The notes below the pieces were generated by a model. It did no database searches and had not been told where the DNA came from. It saw only the letters and a program-made list of their open reading frames with translations. From the NCBI RefSeq assembly GCF_015637705.1, contig NZ_JADOBE010000009.1, positions 124,001 to 188,000 on the forward strand: 64,000 nt of DNA, given 5' to 3'. The translations under genes and the position numbers were made by a program. Source of the stretch: Pseudomonas sp. N040. Its GTDB lineage: Bacteria; Pseudomonadota; Gammaproteobacteria; Pseudomonadales; Pseudomonadaceae. Of the stretch, positions 1 through 9,123 are shown piece by piece; the stretch's first letter is position 1, and each line of letters opens with the position of its first letter.

Positions 1-1
1 T

Positions 2-253
2 GGCGAGGAGTTTGCTGTGGTGCTGCCTGACACGGATGCACCCACTGCAAAGAAAGTCATCGAAGATATTCGCCAGCGCTTTGCGGAAATCCTGCATCCG
101 GCGCAACCGCAGGATTTGTTCTGCACTTTCAGTTGCGGCATCGCCGAGCTGTATGCCGATGACGATGGCAAAGCCCTCTCCAGAAAAGCCGATCAGGCCC
201 TGTACAGCGCCAAACAGGCCGGGCGTAACCGCACCACGGTGTTCCCCAGCTGA
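2..253 (+). CDS. Diguanylate cyclase, C-terminal end of GGDEF domain (partial at window start)
   Basis: Only the last ~83 residues are present; the 5' part lies outside the window. The visible reading frame opens on GEEF, i.e. the tail of the GG(D/E)EF active-site loop that binds GTP and metal, then continues through an SCGIA segment and ends with ADQALYSAKQAGRNR, the characteristic closing motif of GGDEF domains. The protein stops directly after the domain, so no EAL domain follows. Such enzymes condense two GTP into the second messenger c-di-GMP. Which sensory domain precedes the cyclase cannot be seen. The domain assignment is firm. Confidence 0.9.
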   Translation, partial: GEEFAVVLPDTDAPTAKKVIEDIRQRFAEILHPAQPQDLFCTFSCGIAELYADDDGKALSRKADQALYSAKQAGRNRTTVFPS

Positions 254-445
254 ACCAGTGCTTGCCGGCGAGCCGGTTACTCCGGTGTTCAGCCTGCTGC
301 CACATGGAGCAGCTTTCTGCGACGGCGGGTAGCTGACGGCTGGTTGCGAGCGCTGCTGTGCCTGGGGCCGCACGCTGGTCGGGAGGCCTGATGCTCAATC
401 CACGACTGCAGCAACCGGCGCTGCGCTCGTAACCCGGGAGGTTGC

Positions 446-769
446 ATGTACAAGCTGTGCTTCTATGTGCCGGACAGCCATCTGCAGGCGGTCAAGCAGG
501 CGGTATTTGCTGCCGGTGGGGGTCTGCTCGGCAACTACGACAGTTGCTGCTGGCAAACCCTGGGCCAGGGCCAGTTTCGCCCGCTGTCCGGCAGCCAGCC
601 GTTCATTGGCCAGGCCGGCCAGCTGGAGCAGGTGGCGGAATGGAAGGTCGAGCTGGTGGTGGCGGATGAGCTGCTCGCAGCGGTGGTGCAGGCGTTGAAC
701 GCTGCCCATCCCTACGAAACGCCTGCTTTTGATGTCTGCCGGCTGGTGGATTTGCCGCTGCCGGAGTGA
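446..769 (+). CDS. YqfO-family protein (stand-alone Nif3-like insert domain)
   Basis: A 107-residue protein that starts MYKLCFYVP and carries the HPYETPAFDV motif at residues 88-97 and a GNYDSC segment near residue 30. Both are hallmarks of the small PII/CutA-like domain that is inserted into Nif3/YqfO proteins, here encoded alone as is common in pseudomonads. Family members form trimers. The biochemical function is unknown; metal or nucleotide sensing is only a guess from the fold. An AACCCGGGAGG stretch ends just before the ATG and supplies the ribosome binding site. The gene stands alone, convergent with the L,D-transpeptidase gene, 18 bp away. Confidence 0.75.
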   Translation: MYKLCFYVPDSHLQAVKQAVFAAGGGLLGNYDSCCWQTLGQGQFRPLSGSQPFIGQAGQLEQVAEWKVELVVADELLAAVVQALNAAHPYETPAFDVCRLVDLPLPE

Positions 770-787
770 GCTTGTGGTCCTGCCAGA

Positions 788-1303
788 TCAGGGCCTGATT
801 TCGATCAGCGTGCCGTCCTTCACCAGATTCCAGACCTCACGCATGTCGGCATTCTTCAGGGCGATACAACCATTGGTCCAGTCGAGGGTATGGAAGTACC
901 ACTCCGGATATTCCTCATCCACCGGCGTGCCGTGCAGCATGATCATGCCGCCCGGCGCCAGGCCTTTGGCCGTGGCCGCCGCGCGGTCACGCGCGTTGGG
1001 GTAGGAAATGTGCATGGACAGGTTGTAGTTCTGGCTGGTCTTGCGCCAGTCAATCCAGTAGAAGCCTTCGGGCGTGCGATTGTCGCCCTCGCGAAACTTT
1101 GGCCCCCTGGGTTGCTTGCCCAGCGAGACCCGGTAGGACTTGAGCACTTCGCCCCGGTGCAGCAGCTGCAGCTGGTGCTCCGACTTGATTACCAGCACCT
1201 TGTCGACTGGCTTGCCGCCCAGGGTGGGGCTGGCATTGGCGCTGGCGATGGCAGCAGGGGACAGGCAGAAAACAACCAGCAGACAGCGAATAAGCAGGTA
1301 CAT
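788..1303 (-). CDS. L,D-transpeptidase family protein (YkuD domain), exported
   Basis: A 171-residue protein with a hydrophobic N-terminal signal segment (residues 1 to about 25) followed by a YkuD catalytic domain. The signature HGTP (124-127) and TNGCIAL (143-149, nucleophile Cys146) is present. Enzymes of this family cross-link peptidoglycan or attach proteins to it through meso-diaminopimelate in the periplasm; some are amidases. ATG at 1303 was chosen because GAAGG precedes it at good spacing; an in-frame TTG six codons upstream is less likely. No LysM domain is visible. Which peptidoglycan reaction it carries out cannot be decided from sequence. Confidence 0.88.
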   Translation of the reverse strand: MYLLIRCLLVVFCLSPAAIASANASPTLGGKPVDKVLVIKSEHQLQLLHRGEVLKSYRVSLGKQPRGPKFREGDNRTPEGFYWIDWRKTSQNYNLSMHISYPNARDRAAATAKGLAPGGMIMLHGTPVDEEYPEWYFHTLDWTNGCIALKNADMREVWNLVKDGTLIEIRP

Positions 1304-1324
1304 CCGGAACCCTTCAGGCAAGCG

Positions 1325-1876
1325 TCAGACTTTCTTGTGAGCCGACCGCGGGGCGATCGGCTCGTTGCGCAACGGGTAGACATCGGCCAGCCGGTCAGCG
1401 AAGAAGTATTCTAAGGTACGCCCGATGGTCGGGAAAGCCAGCTCTGACCAAGGGATGTCCGCTTCGTCGAACAGCCTGACTTCCAGGCTCTCGGCACCGG
1501 CGGCAAAGTCGAGGTCGGTCAACTGGGCGCGAAACAGCATGTACACCTGGTTGATGTGTGGCAGGTCGAACAGGGTGTACAGCTGCAGGTCGTGGACCCT
1601 GGCGCAGGCTTCCTCCAGGGTTTCCCGCATGGCGGCCTCGACGATGGTCTCACCGTTTTCCATGAACCCCGCGGGCAGCGTCCACAGCCCGTATCGGGGC
1701 TGGATCGCGCGCCGGCACAGGAGGACCTGCCTGCCCCAGACGGGCAGGCAGCCGGCGACGATGCGCGGATTCTGGTAGTGAATGGTCTGGCACTGGTCAC
1801 AGACATGGCGCAGGCGATTGTCGCCGTGCGGAACTTTCTGGCTGACCGGGCTGCCACACAGACTGCAATAGTTCAT
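1325..1876 (-). CDS. Nudix hydrolase with N-terminal zinc ribbon
   Basis: A 183-residue protein. Cys4, Cys7, Cys26 and Cys29 form an N-terminal zinc-ribbon, followed by a Nudix fold whose box runs from Gly70 through RETLEEA near residues 84-90. The usual glycine after EE is cysteine here, which is also seen in close relatives. Such enzymes hydrolyse nucleoside diphosphate derivatives, and zinc-ribbon types resemble NADH pyrophosphatases, but the substrate is not predictable. The start at 1876 follows an AGGAG sequence; the longer open frame upstream lacks a ribosome binding site and looks non-coding. The gene is divergent from a second, unrelated Nudix gene. Confidence 0.85.
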   Translation of the reverse strand: MNYCSLCGSPVSQKVPHGDNRLRHVCDQCQTIHYQNPRIVAGCLPVWGRQVLLCRRAIQPRYGLWTLPAGFMENGETIVEAAMRETLEEACARVHDLQLYTLFDLPHINQVYMLFRAQLTDLDFAAGAESLEVRLFDEADIPWSELAFPTIGRTLEYFFADRLADVYPLRNEPIAPRSAHKKV

Positions 1877-2036
1877 TCGGGCTCCTGACCGGCAAACCCT
1901 CCTGGGCCTGGTGCCGGTACTTGGCAAGGCGCTTTTGCCAGTTTGCAGCAATCTTGGCTGGCGCGTGCGTGAGGGGCTTGGGTGGTATGCCCCTTCGTGC
2001 CATGATGCCAGTTGAACAACACATTCGAGAAGATTC

Positions 2037-2639
2037 ATGCTGGACGAGATGTTTCGCCGCATACAGGCCTATTCGCCGCAAGCCTTGGAGGTTGATCCGC
2101 GTTTCCCGGAAGCCGCAGTGCTGGTGCCGATCACCCGCAGCGAATCGCCTGAGCTGGTCCTGACGCTGCGGGCTAGCGGCTTGTCCACCCATGGTGGTGA
2201 AGTGGCCTTCCCCGGTGGCCGGCGTGATCCGGAAGACCGTGACCTGATCCATACCGCCCTGCGTGAAGCCGAAGAGGAAATTGGCCTGGCCGCCGGCCTG
2301 GTCGAGGTGGTCGGGCCGCTGACACCGCTGGTTTCCCGGCACGGGATCAAGGTGACCCCCTATGTCGGCTTCGTTCCGGACTACATGGATTACCGCCCCA
2401 ACGATGGCGAGATCGCTGCCGTGTTCAATGTGCCGCTGGCGTTCTTCTGCGACGATCCGCGCGAGATGACCCACCGCATCGACTACCAGGGGCGCAGCTG
2501 GTATGTGCCGAGCTATCGCTATGGGGATTTCAAGATCTGGGGCCTGACCGCGATCATGGTGGTCGAGCTGGTCAATCTGCTGTTCGACGCGGATATACGC
2601 CTGCATCAGCCGCCAGAGTCGTTTATCAGGCTGAGTTGA
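2037..2639 (+). CDS. CoA pyrophosphatase-like Nudix hydrolase (NudL/UPF0035 type)
   Basis: A 200-residue protein with the extended THGGEVAFPGG motif (51-61) that precedes the Nudix box in CoA-diphosphatases, and REAEEEIG (76-83) at the catalytic helix. The box carries the one-residue insertion also found in E. coli NudL. This type hydrolyses CoA and its derivatives to 3'-phospho-ADP and phosphopantetheine. The start codon follows a weak GAGAAG site. It precedes the gamma-carbonic-anhydrase-like gene by 21 bp on the same strand, so the two may be co-transcribed. Confidence 0.83.
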   Translation: MLDEMFRRIQAYSPQALEVDPRFPEAAVLVPITRSESPELVLTLRASGLSTHGGEVAFPGGRRDPEDRDLIHTALREAEEEIGLAAGLVEVVGPLTPLVSRHGIKVTPYVGFVPDYMDYRPNDGEIAAVFNVPLAFFCDDPREMTHRIDYQGRSWYVPSYRYGDFKIWGLTAIMVVELVNLLFDADIRLHQPPESFIRLS

Positions 2640-2660
2640 AATTATTAAGAGGATGCATGC

Positions 2661-3185
2661 ATGAAGTACCGATTGGGCAGCGCCAGTGTTGAATGCCATC
2701 CGGACAGCTGGATTGCCCCCGGCGCCAGTGTGATCGGCAAGGTGCGCCTGGAGGCGGGCGCGAGCGTCTGGTTCGGCGCGGTGCTGCGTGGCGACAACGA
2801 GCTGATCCATATCGGCGAGGACAGCAACGTGCAGGACGGGACGGTGATGCATACCGACATGGGCAGCCCGCTGACCATCGGCAAGGGCGTGACTATCGGC
2901 CACAACGCCATGCTGCATGGCTGCACGGTCGGCGATTACTCGCTGATCGGCATCAATGCGGTGATTCTCAATGGCGCCAGGATCGGCAAGAACTGCATCA
3001 TCGGCGCCAATGCACTGGTCGCCGAGGGCAAGGAAATCCCCGATGGCAGCCTGGTGGTCGGTTCTCCCGGCAAAGTGGTGCGCGAGCTTGGCGAGCCGCA
3101 GAAGCTGATGCTCAGGGCGAGTGCCGAACACTACGTGCAGAATGCCCGGCGCTATGCCCGCGACCTGGCGGAACAGGCAGACTGA
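2661..3185 (+). CDS. Gamma-carbonic anhydrase-like hexapeptide protein (YrdA/PaaY type)
   Basis: A 174-residue left-handed beta-helix protein built from hexapeptide repeats (e.g. the IGKGVTIG and IGKNCIIG turns). The three predicted zinc ligands are His64, His81 and His86. Family members are trimeric metalloenzymes; some are carbonic anhydrases, others thioesterases or of unknown activity, so the reaction is not certain. An AAGAGG ribosome binding site precedes the ATG. Its stop codon overlaps the start of the next gene (TGATG), which implies translational coupling. Confidence 0.85.
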   Translation: MKYRLGSASVECHPDSWIAPGASVIGKVRLEAGASVWFGAVLRGDNELIHIGEDSNVQDGTVMHTDMGSPLTIGKGVTIGHNAMLHGCTVGDYSLIGINAVILNGARIGKNCIIGANALVAEGKEIPDGSLVVGSPGKVVRELGEPQKLMLRASAEHYVQNARRYARDLAEQAD

Positions 3186-3382
3186 TGCAGCAGGAGCTAC
3201 CGGTCGCCTCGCCCTGCGTGCAGGTCTGTGCGCTGGACGAGGCCGATGTCTGTATCGGCTGCCAGCGCACGGCCGATGAAATCACGCGCTGGGGACTCAT
3301 GCAGGATGACGAGCGGCGTGCCGTCCTGCAGCGCTGTCGCCAGCGTGCAGAAGCCAGCGGGAGCTTTTTGCGAGCGCCGTAG
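3185..3382 (+). CDS. DUF1289 small cysteine-rich protein
   Basis: A 65-residue protein. Its four cysteines (11, 15, 23, 26), in the pattern SPCVQVC...CIGCQRT, and the following EITRWGLM helix match DUF1289, a widespread small proteobacterial family of unknown function thought to bind a metal. Its ATG overlaps the TGA of the preceding gene, so it is translationally coupled to the gamma-carbonic-anhydrase-like protein. The frame is easily missed because a longer open frame runs through it from the gene upstream. Confidence 0.8.
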   Translation: MQQELPVASPCVQVCALDEADVCIGCQRTADEITRWGLMQDDERRAVLQRCRQRAEASGSFLRAP

Positions 3383-3490
3383 GTTCTGTTGGCGTTTGCG
3401 TGCGTCGCTGAGCGGCCGTCGATAGAGCCAACCCTTCCATCCGGTGCTGGCTGCAGTGCCGGAAACACTTTCAGGCTGAGGAGCATCCGT

Positions 3491-4672
3491 ATGTTGCGTA
3501 TTGGAACCCCCTTGTCACCCACCGCGACCCGGGTCCTGCTGTGCGGTGCTGGCGAGCTGGGCAAGGAGGTGGTGATCGAACTGCAGCGCCTGGGCTGCGA
3601 GGTGATTGCCGTGGACCGCTATGCCAACGCCCCGGCCATGCAGGTGGCGCATCGCAGCCATGTGCTCAACATGCTCGACGGTCAGGCCTTGCGTGCGGTG
3701 ATCGAGCAGGAAAATCCGCATTACATCGTGCCGGAGATCGAGGCGATTGCCACCGATACCCTGCTGGCTCTGGAGGCCGAAGGTTTTACGGTGATCCCCA
3801 CGGCGCGGGCGGCCAGTCTGACCATGAATCGCGAAGGCATCCGGCGCTTGGCGGCAGAAGACCTCGGTCTGCCGACCTCGCCCTATTACTTCGCCGACAC
3901 TTACGACGAGTATGCAACTGCTGCGCAGAGCCTCGGTTATCCGTGTGTGGTCAAGCCGATCATGAGCTCCTCCGGCAAGGGCCAGTCGGTGCTGAGGTCG
4001 GCTGCCGATCTGCGCGGGGCCTGGGACTATGCCCAGGAAGGCGGCCGGGCCGGCAAGGGGCGGGTGATCGTTGAAGGCTTCATCGACTTCGATTATGAAA
4101 TTACCCTGCTCACCGTGCGGCATGCCGGCGGTACCACCTTCTGTGCGCCGGTCGGGCACCGTCAGGTGCGTGGTGATTATCACGAGTCCTGGCAGCCGCA
4201 GGTCATGAATGCCGATGCCCTGGCCGAGTCCGAGCGCATCGCGCGCGCAGTCACCGAGGCGCTCGGCGGGCGCGGGCTGTTTGGTGTCGAGCTGTTCGTC
4301 AAGGACGAGCAGGTCTGGTTCAGCGAAGTTTCACCGCGTCCGCATGACACCGGGCTGGTCACGCTGATTTCGCAGGACCTGTCGGAGTTTGCCCTGCATG
4401 CGCGCGCTATCCTCGGCTTGCCGGTACCGCATGTGCGCCAGTTCGGCCCATCCGCTTCGGCGGTGATCCTGGTGGAAGGCGAGTCCCGTGCGGTCAGCTT
4501 CGGCAACCTGCAGGCGGCCCTGGCCGAGCAGGACACAGCGCTGCGGCTGTTCGGCAAGCCGGAGGTCAGTGGCCAGCGCCGCATGGGCGTGGCACTGGCC
4601 CGGGATGAATCGATCGAGCAGGCTCGGCAGAAAGCCTGTCGGGTAGCGCGGGCGGTGCAGGTCGAGCTGTGA
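3491..4672 (+). CDS. purT: Formate-dependent phosphoribosylglycinamide formyltransferase (GAR transformylase 2)
   Basis: A 393-residue ATP-grasp enzyme, the same length as E. coli PurT (392). It carries the N-terminal GAGELGKEV nucleotide-binding loop (residues 19-27), the SSSGKGQS loop near residue 160 and the [14 protein letters not shown] segment typical of the C-terminal lobe. It makes formylglycinamide ribonucleotide from GAR, formate and ATP in purine synthesis, an alternative to folate-dependent PurN. The ATG at 3491 has GAGGAG upstream and matches family N-termini; the open frame extends 34 codons further upstream without support. Its stop overlaps the start of the next gene. Confidence 0.96.
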   Translation: MLRIGTPLSPTATRVLLCGAGELGKEVVIELQRLGCEVIAVDRYANAPAMQVAHRSHVLNMLDGQALRAVIEQENPHYIVPEIEAIATDTLLALEAEGFTVIPTARAASLTMNREGIRRLAAEDLGLPTSPYYFADTYDEYATAAQSLGYPCVVKPIMSSSGKGQSVLRSAADLRGAWDYAQEGGRAGKGRVIVEGFIDFDYEITLLTVRHAGGTTFCAPVGHRQVRGDYHESWQPQVMNADALAESERIARAVTEALGGRGLFGVELFVKDEQVWFSEVSPRPHDTGLVTLISQDLSEFALHARAILGLPVPHVRQFGPSASAVILVEGESRAVSFGNLQAALAEQDTALRLFGKPEVSGQRRMGVALARDESIEQARQKACRVARAVQVEL

Positions 4673-5400
4673 TCCGCCTGGCGACGCTTGGCTGGTGGCT
4701 GTTGTTGCTGATTCTGCTACCGGTTTTGCTGGTACAGGCTGTGTGTGCCCGGCGCCGGGCGATCCGGCTCGAGCCGGCGGCTGGTGCGCAGGCCGGCATG
4801 GCGGGGCAAGGGTGCGGCGAACCGCTGCGCGTGCTGTTGCTGGGTGAGTCCACGGTGGCGGGTGTGGGGGTGACCAGTCAGCAGGAGGCGCTGGCGGGCC
4901 AGTTCGCCGCGCAGTTGGCCCGGCGGATCAGGCGGCCGGTGGCCTGGCAGGCGCTGGGTGAAAACGGCATAGCCGCCACGCAAGCCTGTGAACGCCTGCT
5001 GCCGCAGGTGGCGGATCGGCAGTTCGATCTGGTGCTACTGGTGTTTGGCGTCAACGACACCACGCATTTCACGTCACGCCGGCGCTGGCAGACGGCACTG
5101 GCGACGCTGGCGCAGCCTTTCAGTGGCCCGGAATGCATGGTGGCGTTCACTGCCGTGCCGCCAATCCAGCATTTCTCCGCGCTGCCCTGGCTGTTGCGCC
5201 GCCTGCTGGGCTGGCGGGCGGCACTGCTCGACCGGCACATGGCTGAAGTGGCGGCGCAACTGGGGGCAGAGCATTGCCGGGTGGCGCTGGAATTTACCCC
5301 GGGATATCTGGCAGTGGATGGTTATCACCCTTCTGTCCGTGGCTACCAGGTCTGGGCCGAAGGTTTGTGCGAGTTACTCGGCGGGCGTTTTTGCGACTGA
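4669..5400 (+). CDS. SGNH/GDSL-type hydrolase with N-terminal membrane anchor
   Basis: A 243-residue protein starting with GTG that overlaps the purT stop by four bases. Residues 5-26 are one hydrophobic segment, either a signal anchor or an uncleaved signal. The SGNH blocks follow: GES with Ser61, Gly97, GVND with Asn129, and DGYH with Asp217 and His220. It is therefore an esterase, lipase or acyltransferase-like hydrolase acting outside the cytoplasm; the substrate is unknown. Its last 27 bp overlap the 3' end of the convergent CorC-like gene. Confidence 0.82.
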   Translation: MIRLATLGWWLLLLILLPVLLVQAVCARRRAIRLEPAAGAQAGMAGQGCGEPLRVLLLGESTVAGVGVTSQQEALAGQFAAQLARRIRRPVAWQALGENGIAATQACERLLPQVADRQFDLVLLVFGVNDTTHFTSRRRWQTALATLAQPFSGPECMVAFTAVPPIQHFSALPWLLRRLLGWRAALLDRHMAEVAAQLGAEHCRVALEFTPGYLAVDGYHPSVRGYQVWAEGLCELLGGRFCD

Positions 5401-6660
5401 GCGTTTGCCGGCCTTCCAGGCCCGTACGCGGGTAACACGGCTTTCGTTGGCTTCCAGGATCTCCAGGCGGTAGGGGCCGATCTGCAGGCAGACACTGCTC
5501 TCCGGAATGCTTTCGAGTGCTTCGGTCACCAGCCCGTTAAGGGTTTTCGGGCCATCGCAGGGCAGCTGCCAGTCCAGTTGGCGGTTGAGGTCGCGCAGGT
5601 TGATTGCGCCTTCAATGATGAAGGTGTCGTCGCCCTGGGGGGCAATCTCGCCGGGTTGTGACGGGTCCTGCACGGTGAATTCACCGACGATCTCTTCAAG
5701 AATATCTTCCAGGGTGGCAACCCCGATGACTTCGCCATACTCGTCGACGACGATGCCGATGCGGCGTTTCTGCTTCTGGAAGTTGATCAGCTGGGTCGAC
5801 AGCGGAGTGCTTTCCGGCACGAAGTACGGTGGTTTGCAGGCTGCCAGCAGGTCATCCTTGGTCAGCTGGTTCTGGGCCAGCAGGCGGGCGATCTGGCGCA
5901 TGTGCACCACGCCTTCGATCTGGTTGATGTCGCCACGAAACACCGGCAGGCGGGTGTGCGAAGAGGTGCGCAGCAGCTCAATGATCGCTTCCAGCGGGTC
6001 GTCCAGGTCGATCCCGCAGACCTCGTTGCGCGGGATCATGATGTCGTTGACGGTGACCGTTTCCAGATCCAGTACGCTGAGCAGCATGTTCTGCCGGTTG
6101 ACCGGTAGGTGTCCGGACGAGTCGCGCAGCACGCTGCGCAACTCATCGGTGGTCAGGTTGTCATTGTGCTTGCTGGACGGGTCAAGGCCGAACAGGCGCA
6201 GCAGGCCGTTACTGATGCCGTTGAGCAGCCAGACCAGCGGATAAATAAGCTTGAGTAACAGCGAGAGGGGCAGGCTGACCGGATACGCCACCGCCTCCGG
6301 GCGCAGGGCTGCAAGGGTCTTGGGGGCAATTTCACCGAAGATCAGCAGTATGAAGGTGAGCAGGAGGGTGGCGATGGCGACCCCGGTATCGCCCCAGAGC
6401 TGCAATGCCAGAACGGTGGCCAGCGATGACGCCAGGATGTTGGCAAAGGTATTGCCGATCAGGATGGTGCCGAGGAGTCGGTCCGGACGACTCAGCAGCG
6501 CGCTGACGCGCTTGGCGCCATGGTGGCCCTGTTTGCTCAGGTGCCGCAGGCGGTAGCGGTTGAGGCTGAGAATGCCGGTTTCCGAGCTGGAAAAGAACGC
6601 CGAGCAAATGATCAGGAAAATCAGCAGGCCGATCAGGTAGCCAGGGTGTAACTCATCCAC
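5374..6660 (-). CDS. HlyC/CorC-family membrane transporter (DUF21-CBS-CorC_HlyC)
   Basis: A 428-residue protein with four hydrophobic segments in an N-terminal DUF21/CNNM domain (to about residue 180, including the SSSETGILSLNRYRL motif). A CBS pair follows (about 205-325; VDEYGEVIGVATLEDILEEIVGE), then a C-terminal CorC/HlyC-associated domain. Relatives (YfjD, CorB, CNNM) are linked to magnesium or cobalt export. It follows the CcsA-like gene by 9 bp, and this pairing recurs in pseudomonads. The CBS domains suggest gating by adenine nucleotide; this is inferred from the family. Confidence 0.9.
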   Translation of the reverse strand: MDELHPGYLIGLLIFLIICSAFFSSSETGILSLNRYRLRHLSKQGHHGAKRVSALLSRPDRLLGTILIGNTFANILASSLATVLALQLWGDTGVAIATLLLTFILLIFGEIAPKTLAALRPEAVAYPVSLPLSLLLKLIYPLVWLLNGISNGLLRLFGLDPSSKHNDNLTTDELRSVLRDSSGHLPVNRQNMLLSVLDLETVTVNDIMIPRNEVCGIDLDDPLEAIIELLRTSSHTRLPVFRGDINQIEGVVHMRQIARLLAQNQLTKDDLLAACKPPYFVPESTPLSTQLINFQKQKRRIGIVVDEYGEVIGVATLEDILEEIVGEFTVQDPSQPGEIAPQGDDTFIIEGAINLRDLNRQLDWQLPCDGPKTLNGLVTEALESIPESSVCLQIGPYRLEILEANESRVTRVRAWKAGKRSVAKTPAE

Positions 6661-6669
6661 GGTATTGGC

Positions 6670-7470
6670 CTAGATATGCAGAATGAATTCGCGAACCAGC
6701 TTGCTGCCGAAGTAGGCCAGCATCAGCAGGCAGAAGCCGGCGAGGGTCCAGCGGATGGCTTTATGGCCGCGCCAGCCAAGTTGCTGGCGTCCCCACAACA
6801 GCACACCGAACACCACCCAGGCAAAGCAGGAGAGCAGGGTCTTGTGGGCCAGGTGCTGGGCCAGCAGGTCTTCGACAAACAGCCAGCCGGAGAGCAGGGA
6901 AAGCGAAAGCAGCCCCCAGCCGGCCCAGAGAAAGCCGAACAGCAGACTTTCCATGGTCTGCAGCGGTGGAAAGTTTCTGATCAGGCCGGACGGGTGCTTG
7001 TGCTTGAGTTGATGATCCTGAACCAACAGCAGCAACGCCTGGAACACGGCGATGGTGAGCAGGCCATAGGCCAGGATCGAGAGCACGATGTGCGCCAGAA
7101 TGCCGGGTTGTTCGTTGATCGGCTCGCTGGTGCCGGATGGCGCAAACTGGGCCAGCAATACCGTCAGCAGGCCCAGCGGGAAAAGCAGCAGCAGCAGGTT
7201 CTCAACCGGCATGCGCTGATAGGCCAGCAGGGTCAGCAGAATGACCGCGGCGGCGATCAGGCTCGAAGCATTGAAAAAGTTGAGCGCCAGGCCGTCGGGA
7301 GTAATCAGTTGCAGATACAGGCACAGCACCTGCACGGCCAGCGCTGAAACACCCAGGCCGGCGAGGCGGAGGCGATCGGGCGCGTTGCGCCGGAGCAGCT
7401 GGGCACCCTGGTAGGCAGTGGCGGCGGCATACAGGCTGGCGGCTAGCAGGCTGGAATAAAGAGGAGGCAT
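6670..7470 (-). CDS. CcsA/YpjD-like cytochrome c assembly family membrane protein
   Basis: A 266-residue polytopic protein with about eight hydrophobic segments. It shows conserved histidines (HIVLSILAYG, HKTLLS) and the weakly conserved tryptophan-rich stretch typical of CcsA/CcmC-like proteins. Homologues beside ffh are annotated as cytochrome c assembly or YpjD inner-membrane proteins; actual heme handling is not proven. The start at 7470 was chosen because family members begin MPPL and have a hydrophobic helix directly after; ATG codons further upstream would add a polar extension. It is divergent from ffh and followed after 9 bp by the CorC-like gene. Confidence 0.83.
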   Translation of the reverse strand: MPPLYSSLLAASLYAAATAYQGAQLLRRNAPDRLRLAGLGVSALAVQVLCLYLQLITPDGLALNFFNASSLIAAAVILLTLLAYQRMPVENLLLLLFPLGLLTVLLAQFAPSGTSEPINEQPGILAHIVLSILAYGLLTIAVFQALLLLVQDHQLKHKHPSGLIRNFPPLQTMESLLFGFLWAGWGLLSLSLLSGWLFVEDLLAQHLAHKTLLSCFAWVVFGVLLWGRQQLGWRGHKAIRWTLAGFCLLMLAYFGSKLVREFILHI

Positions 7471-7545
7471 AAGTCCGGGGTGGTGCGTTGTAAAGAGCCT
7501 CAGTGTGGCATACATCCTGCCGCTCACGAAAGACCGCCGGCGGTG

Positions 7546-7572
7546 TTGGCGCCTGCGGCTCTTGGGTATACT
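7546..7572 (+). promoter_or_regulatory. Candidate sigma70 promoter for ffh
   Basis: TTGGCG (7546-7551) and TATACT (7567-7572, five of six matches to the -10 consensus) are separated by 15 bp, somewhat short. They end about 40 bp before the ffh ATG. The -10 is convincing, the -35 less so. Confidence 0.4.
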
Positions 7573-7610
7573 TGCGGCTTTGCCGTAGTTCCGCTCGCTA
7601 AGGAGCCCGC

Positions 7611-8987
7611 ATGTTCGACAATCTCACAGATCGCCTGTCGCAGACCCTGCGCCATGTCACGGGCAAGGCCAAGCTCAGCGAAGACAACATCAAGGAAACC
7701 CTGCGTGAAGTGCGCATGGCCCTGCTCGAGGCCGATGTGGCACTGCCGGTGGTCAAGGATTTCGTCAACAGCGTCAGGGAGCGCGCCGTCGGTACCGAGG
7801 TATCGAAAAGCCTGACCCCGGGACAGGCCTTCGTAAAGATCGTGCGGGCAGAGCTCGAGCAGCTGATGGGGGCCGCCAACGAAGACCTGCAACTGAATGC
7901 CACGCCGCCGGCGGTGATCCTGATGGCCGGTCTGCAGGGTGCCGGCAAGACCACTACGGTCGGCAAGCTGGCGCGCTTCCTCAGGGAGCGCAAGAAGAAA
8001 AGCGTGATGGTGGTTTCTGCGGACATTTACCGTCCGGCGGCGATCAAGCAGCTGGAAACCCTGGCCGCCGAAGTGGGCGTCACCTTCTTCCCGTCCGATC
8101 TGAACCAGCAACCGGTAGCCATTGCCGAGGCGGCGATTCGCGAGGCGAAGCTGCAGTTCATCGACGTAGTGCTGGTCGATACCGCCGGTCGCCTGCATAT
8201 AGATGCCGAGATGATGGGCGAGATCCAGGCGTTGCATGCCGCCATCAAGCCGATCGAGACGCTGTTCGTGGTCGACGCCATGACCGGTCAGGATGCCGCC
8301 AATACCGCCAAGGCCTTCAACGAGGCGCTGCCGCTGACCGGGGTGATCCTGACCAAGGTTGACGGCGATGCGCGGGGTGGTGCCGCCCTGTCGGTGCGGG
8401 CGATCACCGGCAAGCCAATCAAGTTTCTCGGCATGGGCGAGAAGAGCGATGCGCTCGATCCGTTCCATCCTGACCGGATCGCCTCGCGCATTCTGGGCAT
8501 GGGTGACGTGCTCAGCCTGATCGAGCAGGCTGAGCAGTCGCTGGATCGCGACAAGGCCGAGAAACTCACGAAAAAGCTGAAAAAGGGCAAGGGCTTCGAT
8601 CTGGAAGACTTCCGTGATCAGCTGCAGCAGATGAAGAACATGGGCGGTCTGGGCGGCCTGATGGACAAGTTGCCGATGATGGGCGGCGTCAATCTGGCAC
8701 AGATGGGCAATGCTCAGGGGGCTGCAGAGAAGCAGTTCAAGCAGATGGAAGCGATCATCAACTCCATGACGCCGCTGGAGCGGCGTGACCCGGAAGTCAT
8801 CAGTGGTTCGCGCAAGCGGCGCATCGCCATGGGCTCCGGCACCCAGGTGCAGGATGTCGGCAAGCTGATCAAGCAGCACAAGCAGATGCAGAAAATGATG
8901 AAGAAATTCACCGCCAAGGGCGGCATGGCCAAGATGATGCGCGGCATGGGCGGCATGCTTCCGGGAGGTGGCATGCCGAAGCTGTAA
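7611..8987 (+). CDS. ffh: Signal recognition particle protein, GTPase subunit
   Basis: A 458-residue protein (E. coli Ffh is 453). It has an N-terminal four-helix bundle, then a GTPase domain with P-loop GLQGAGKTT (107-115), DTAGR, and TKVDGDARGG. A methionine-rich M domain from about residue 330 binds 4.5S RNA and signal peptides (KQMQKMMKKFTAKGGMAKMMRGMGGM). With 4.5S RNA and FtsY it delivers nascent inner-membrane proteins to the translocon. AAGGAG precedes the ATG. Its position just ahead of rpsP-rimM-trmD-rplS is the usual Pseudomonas arrangement. Confidence 0.98.
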   Translation: MFDNLTDRLSQTLRHVTGKAKLSEDNIKETLREVRMALLEADVALPVVKDFVNSVRERAVGTEVSKSLTPGQAFVKIVRAELEQLMGAANEDLQLNATPPAVILMAGLQGAGKTTTVGKLARFLRERKKKSVMVVSADIYRPAAIKQLETLAAEVGVTFFPSDLNQQPVAIAEAAIREAKLQFIDVVLVDTAGRLHIDAEMMGEIQALHAAIKPIETLFVVDAMTGQDAANTAKAFNEALPLTGVILTKVDGDARGGAALSVRAITGKPIKFLGMGEKSDALDPFHPDRIASRILGMGDVLSLIEQAEQSLDRDKAEKLTKKLKKGKGFDLEDFRDQLQQMKNMGGLGGLMDKLPMMGGVNLAQMGNAQGAAEKQFKQMEAIINSMTPLERRDPEVISGSRKRRIAMGSGTQVQDVGKLIKQHKQMQKMMKKFTAKGGMAKMMRGMGGMLPGGGMPKL

Positions 8988-9021
8988 AGCTGGTTTCAGA
9001 TGGCTGGCAGGAAAAAGAGCT

Positions 9022-9049
9022 TTGCATCCGGCGGCATAATCCTTAAACT
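9022..9049 (+). promoter_or_regulatory. Candidate promoter of the rpsP operon
   Basis: TTGCAT (9022-9027) and TAAACT (9044-9049) with a 16-bp spacer lie in the 136-bp gap between ffh and rpsP. They would give a leader of about 70 nt. The gap also holds a short GC-rich inverted stretch around 9053-9070. I saw no alternative with better hexamers. Confidence 0.45.
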
Positions 9050-9123
9050 ACGCGCCCTTTCGGGGCCCTCAAGCCTCGGCGAATATCCCGCTAGCAAAGC
9101 ACTGACTATAGGAACGAAGCCCA

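Noticed and set aside
1797-3131. A 444-codon minus-strand open frame across the NudL-like and gamma-carbonic-anhydrase genes
   Set aside because: It is the antisense of two well-supported genes, has no ribosome binding site and its composition (His/Arg/Gln-rich) is typical of shadow frames in GC-rich DNA. The same holds for the long antisense frames over ffh, hom, the sirtuin region, the LtaS-like gene, the amidohydrolase and the MFS gene.
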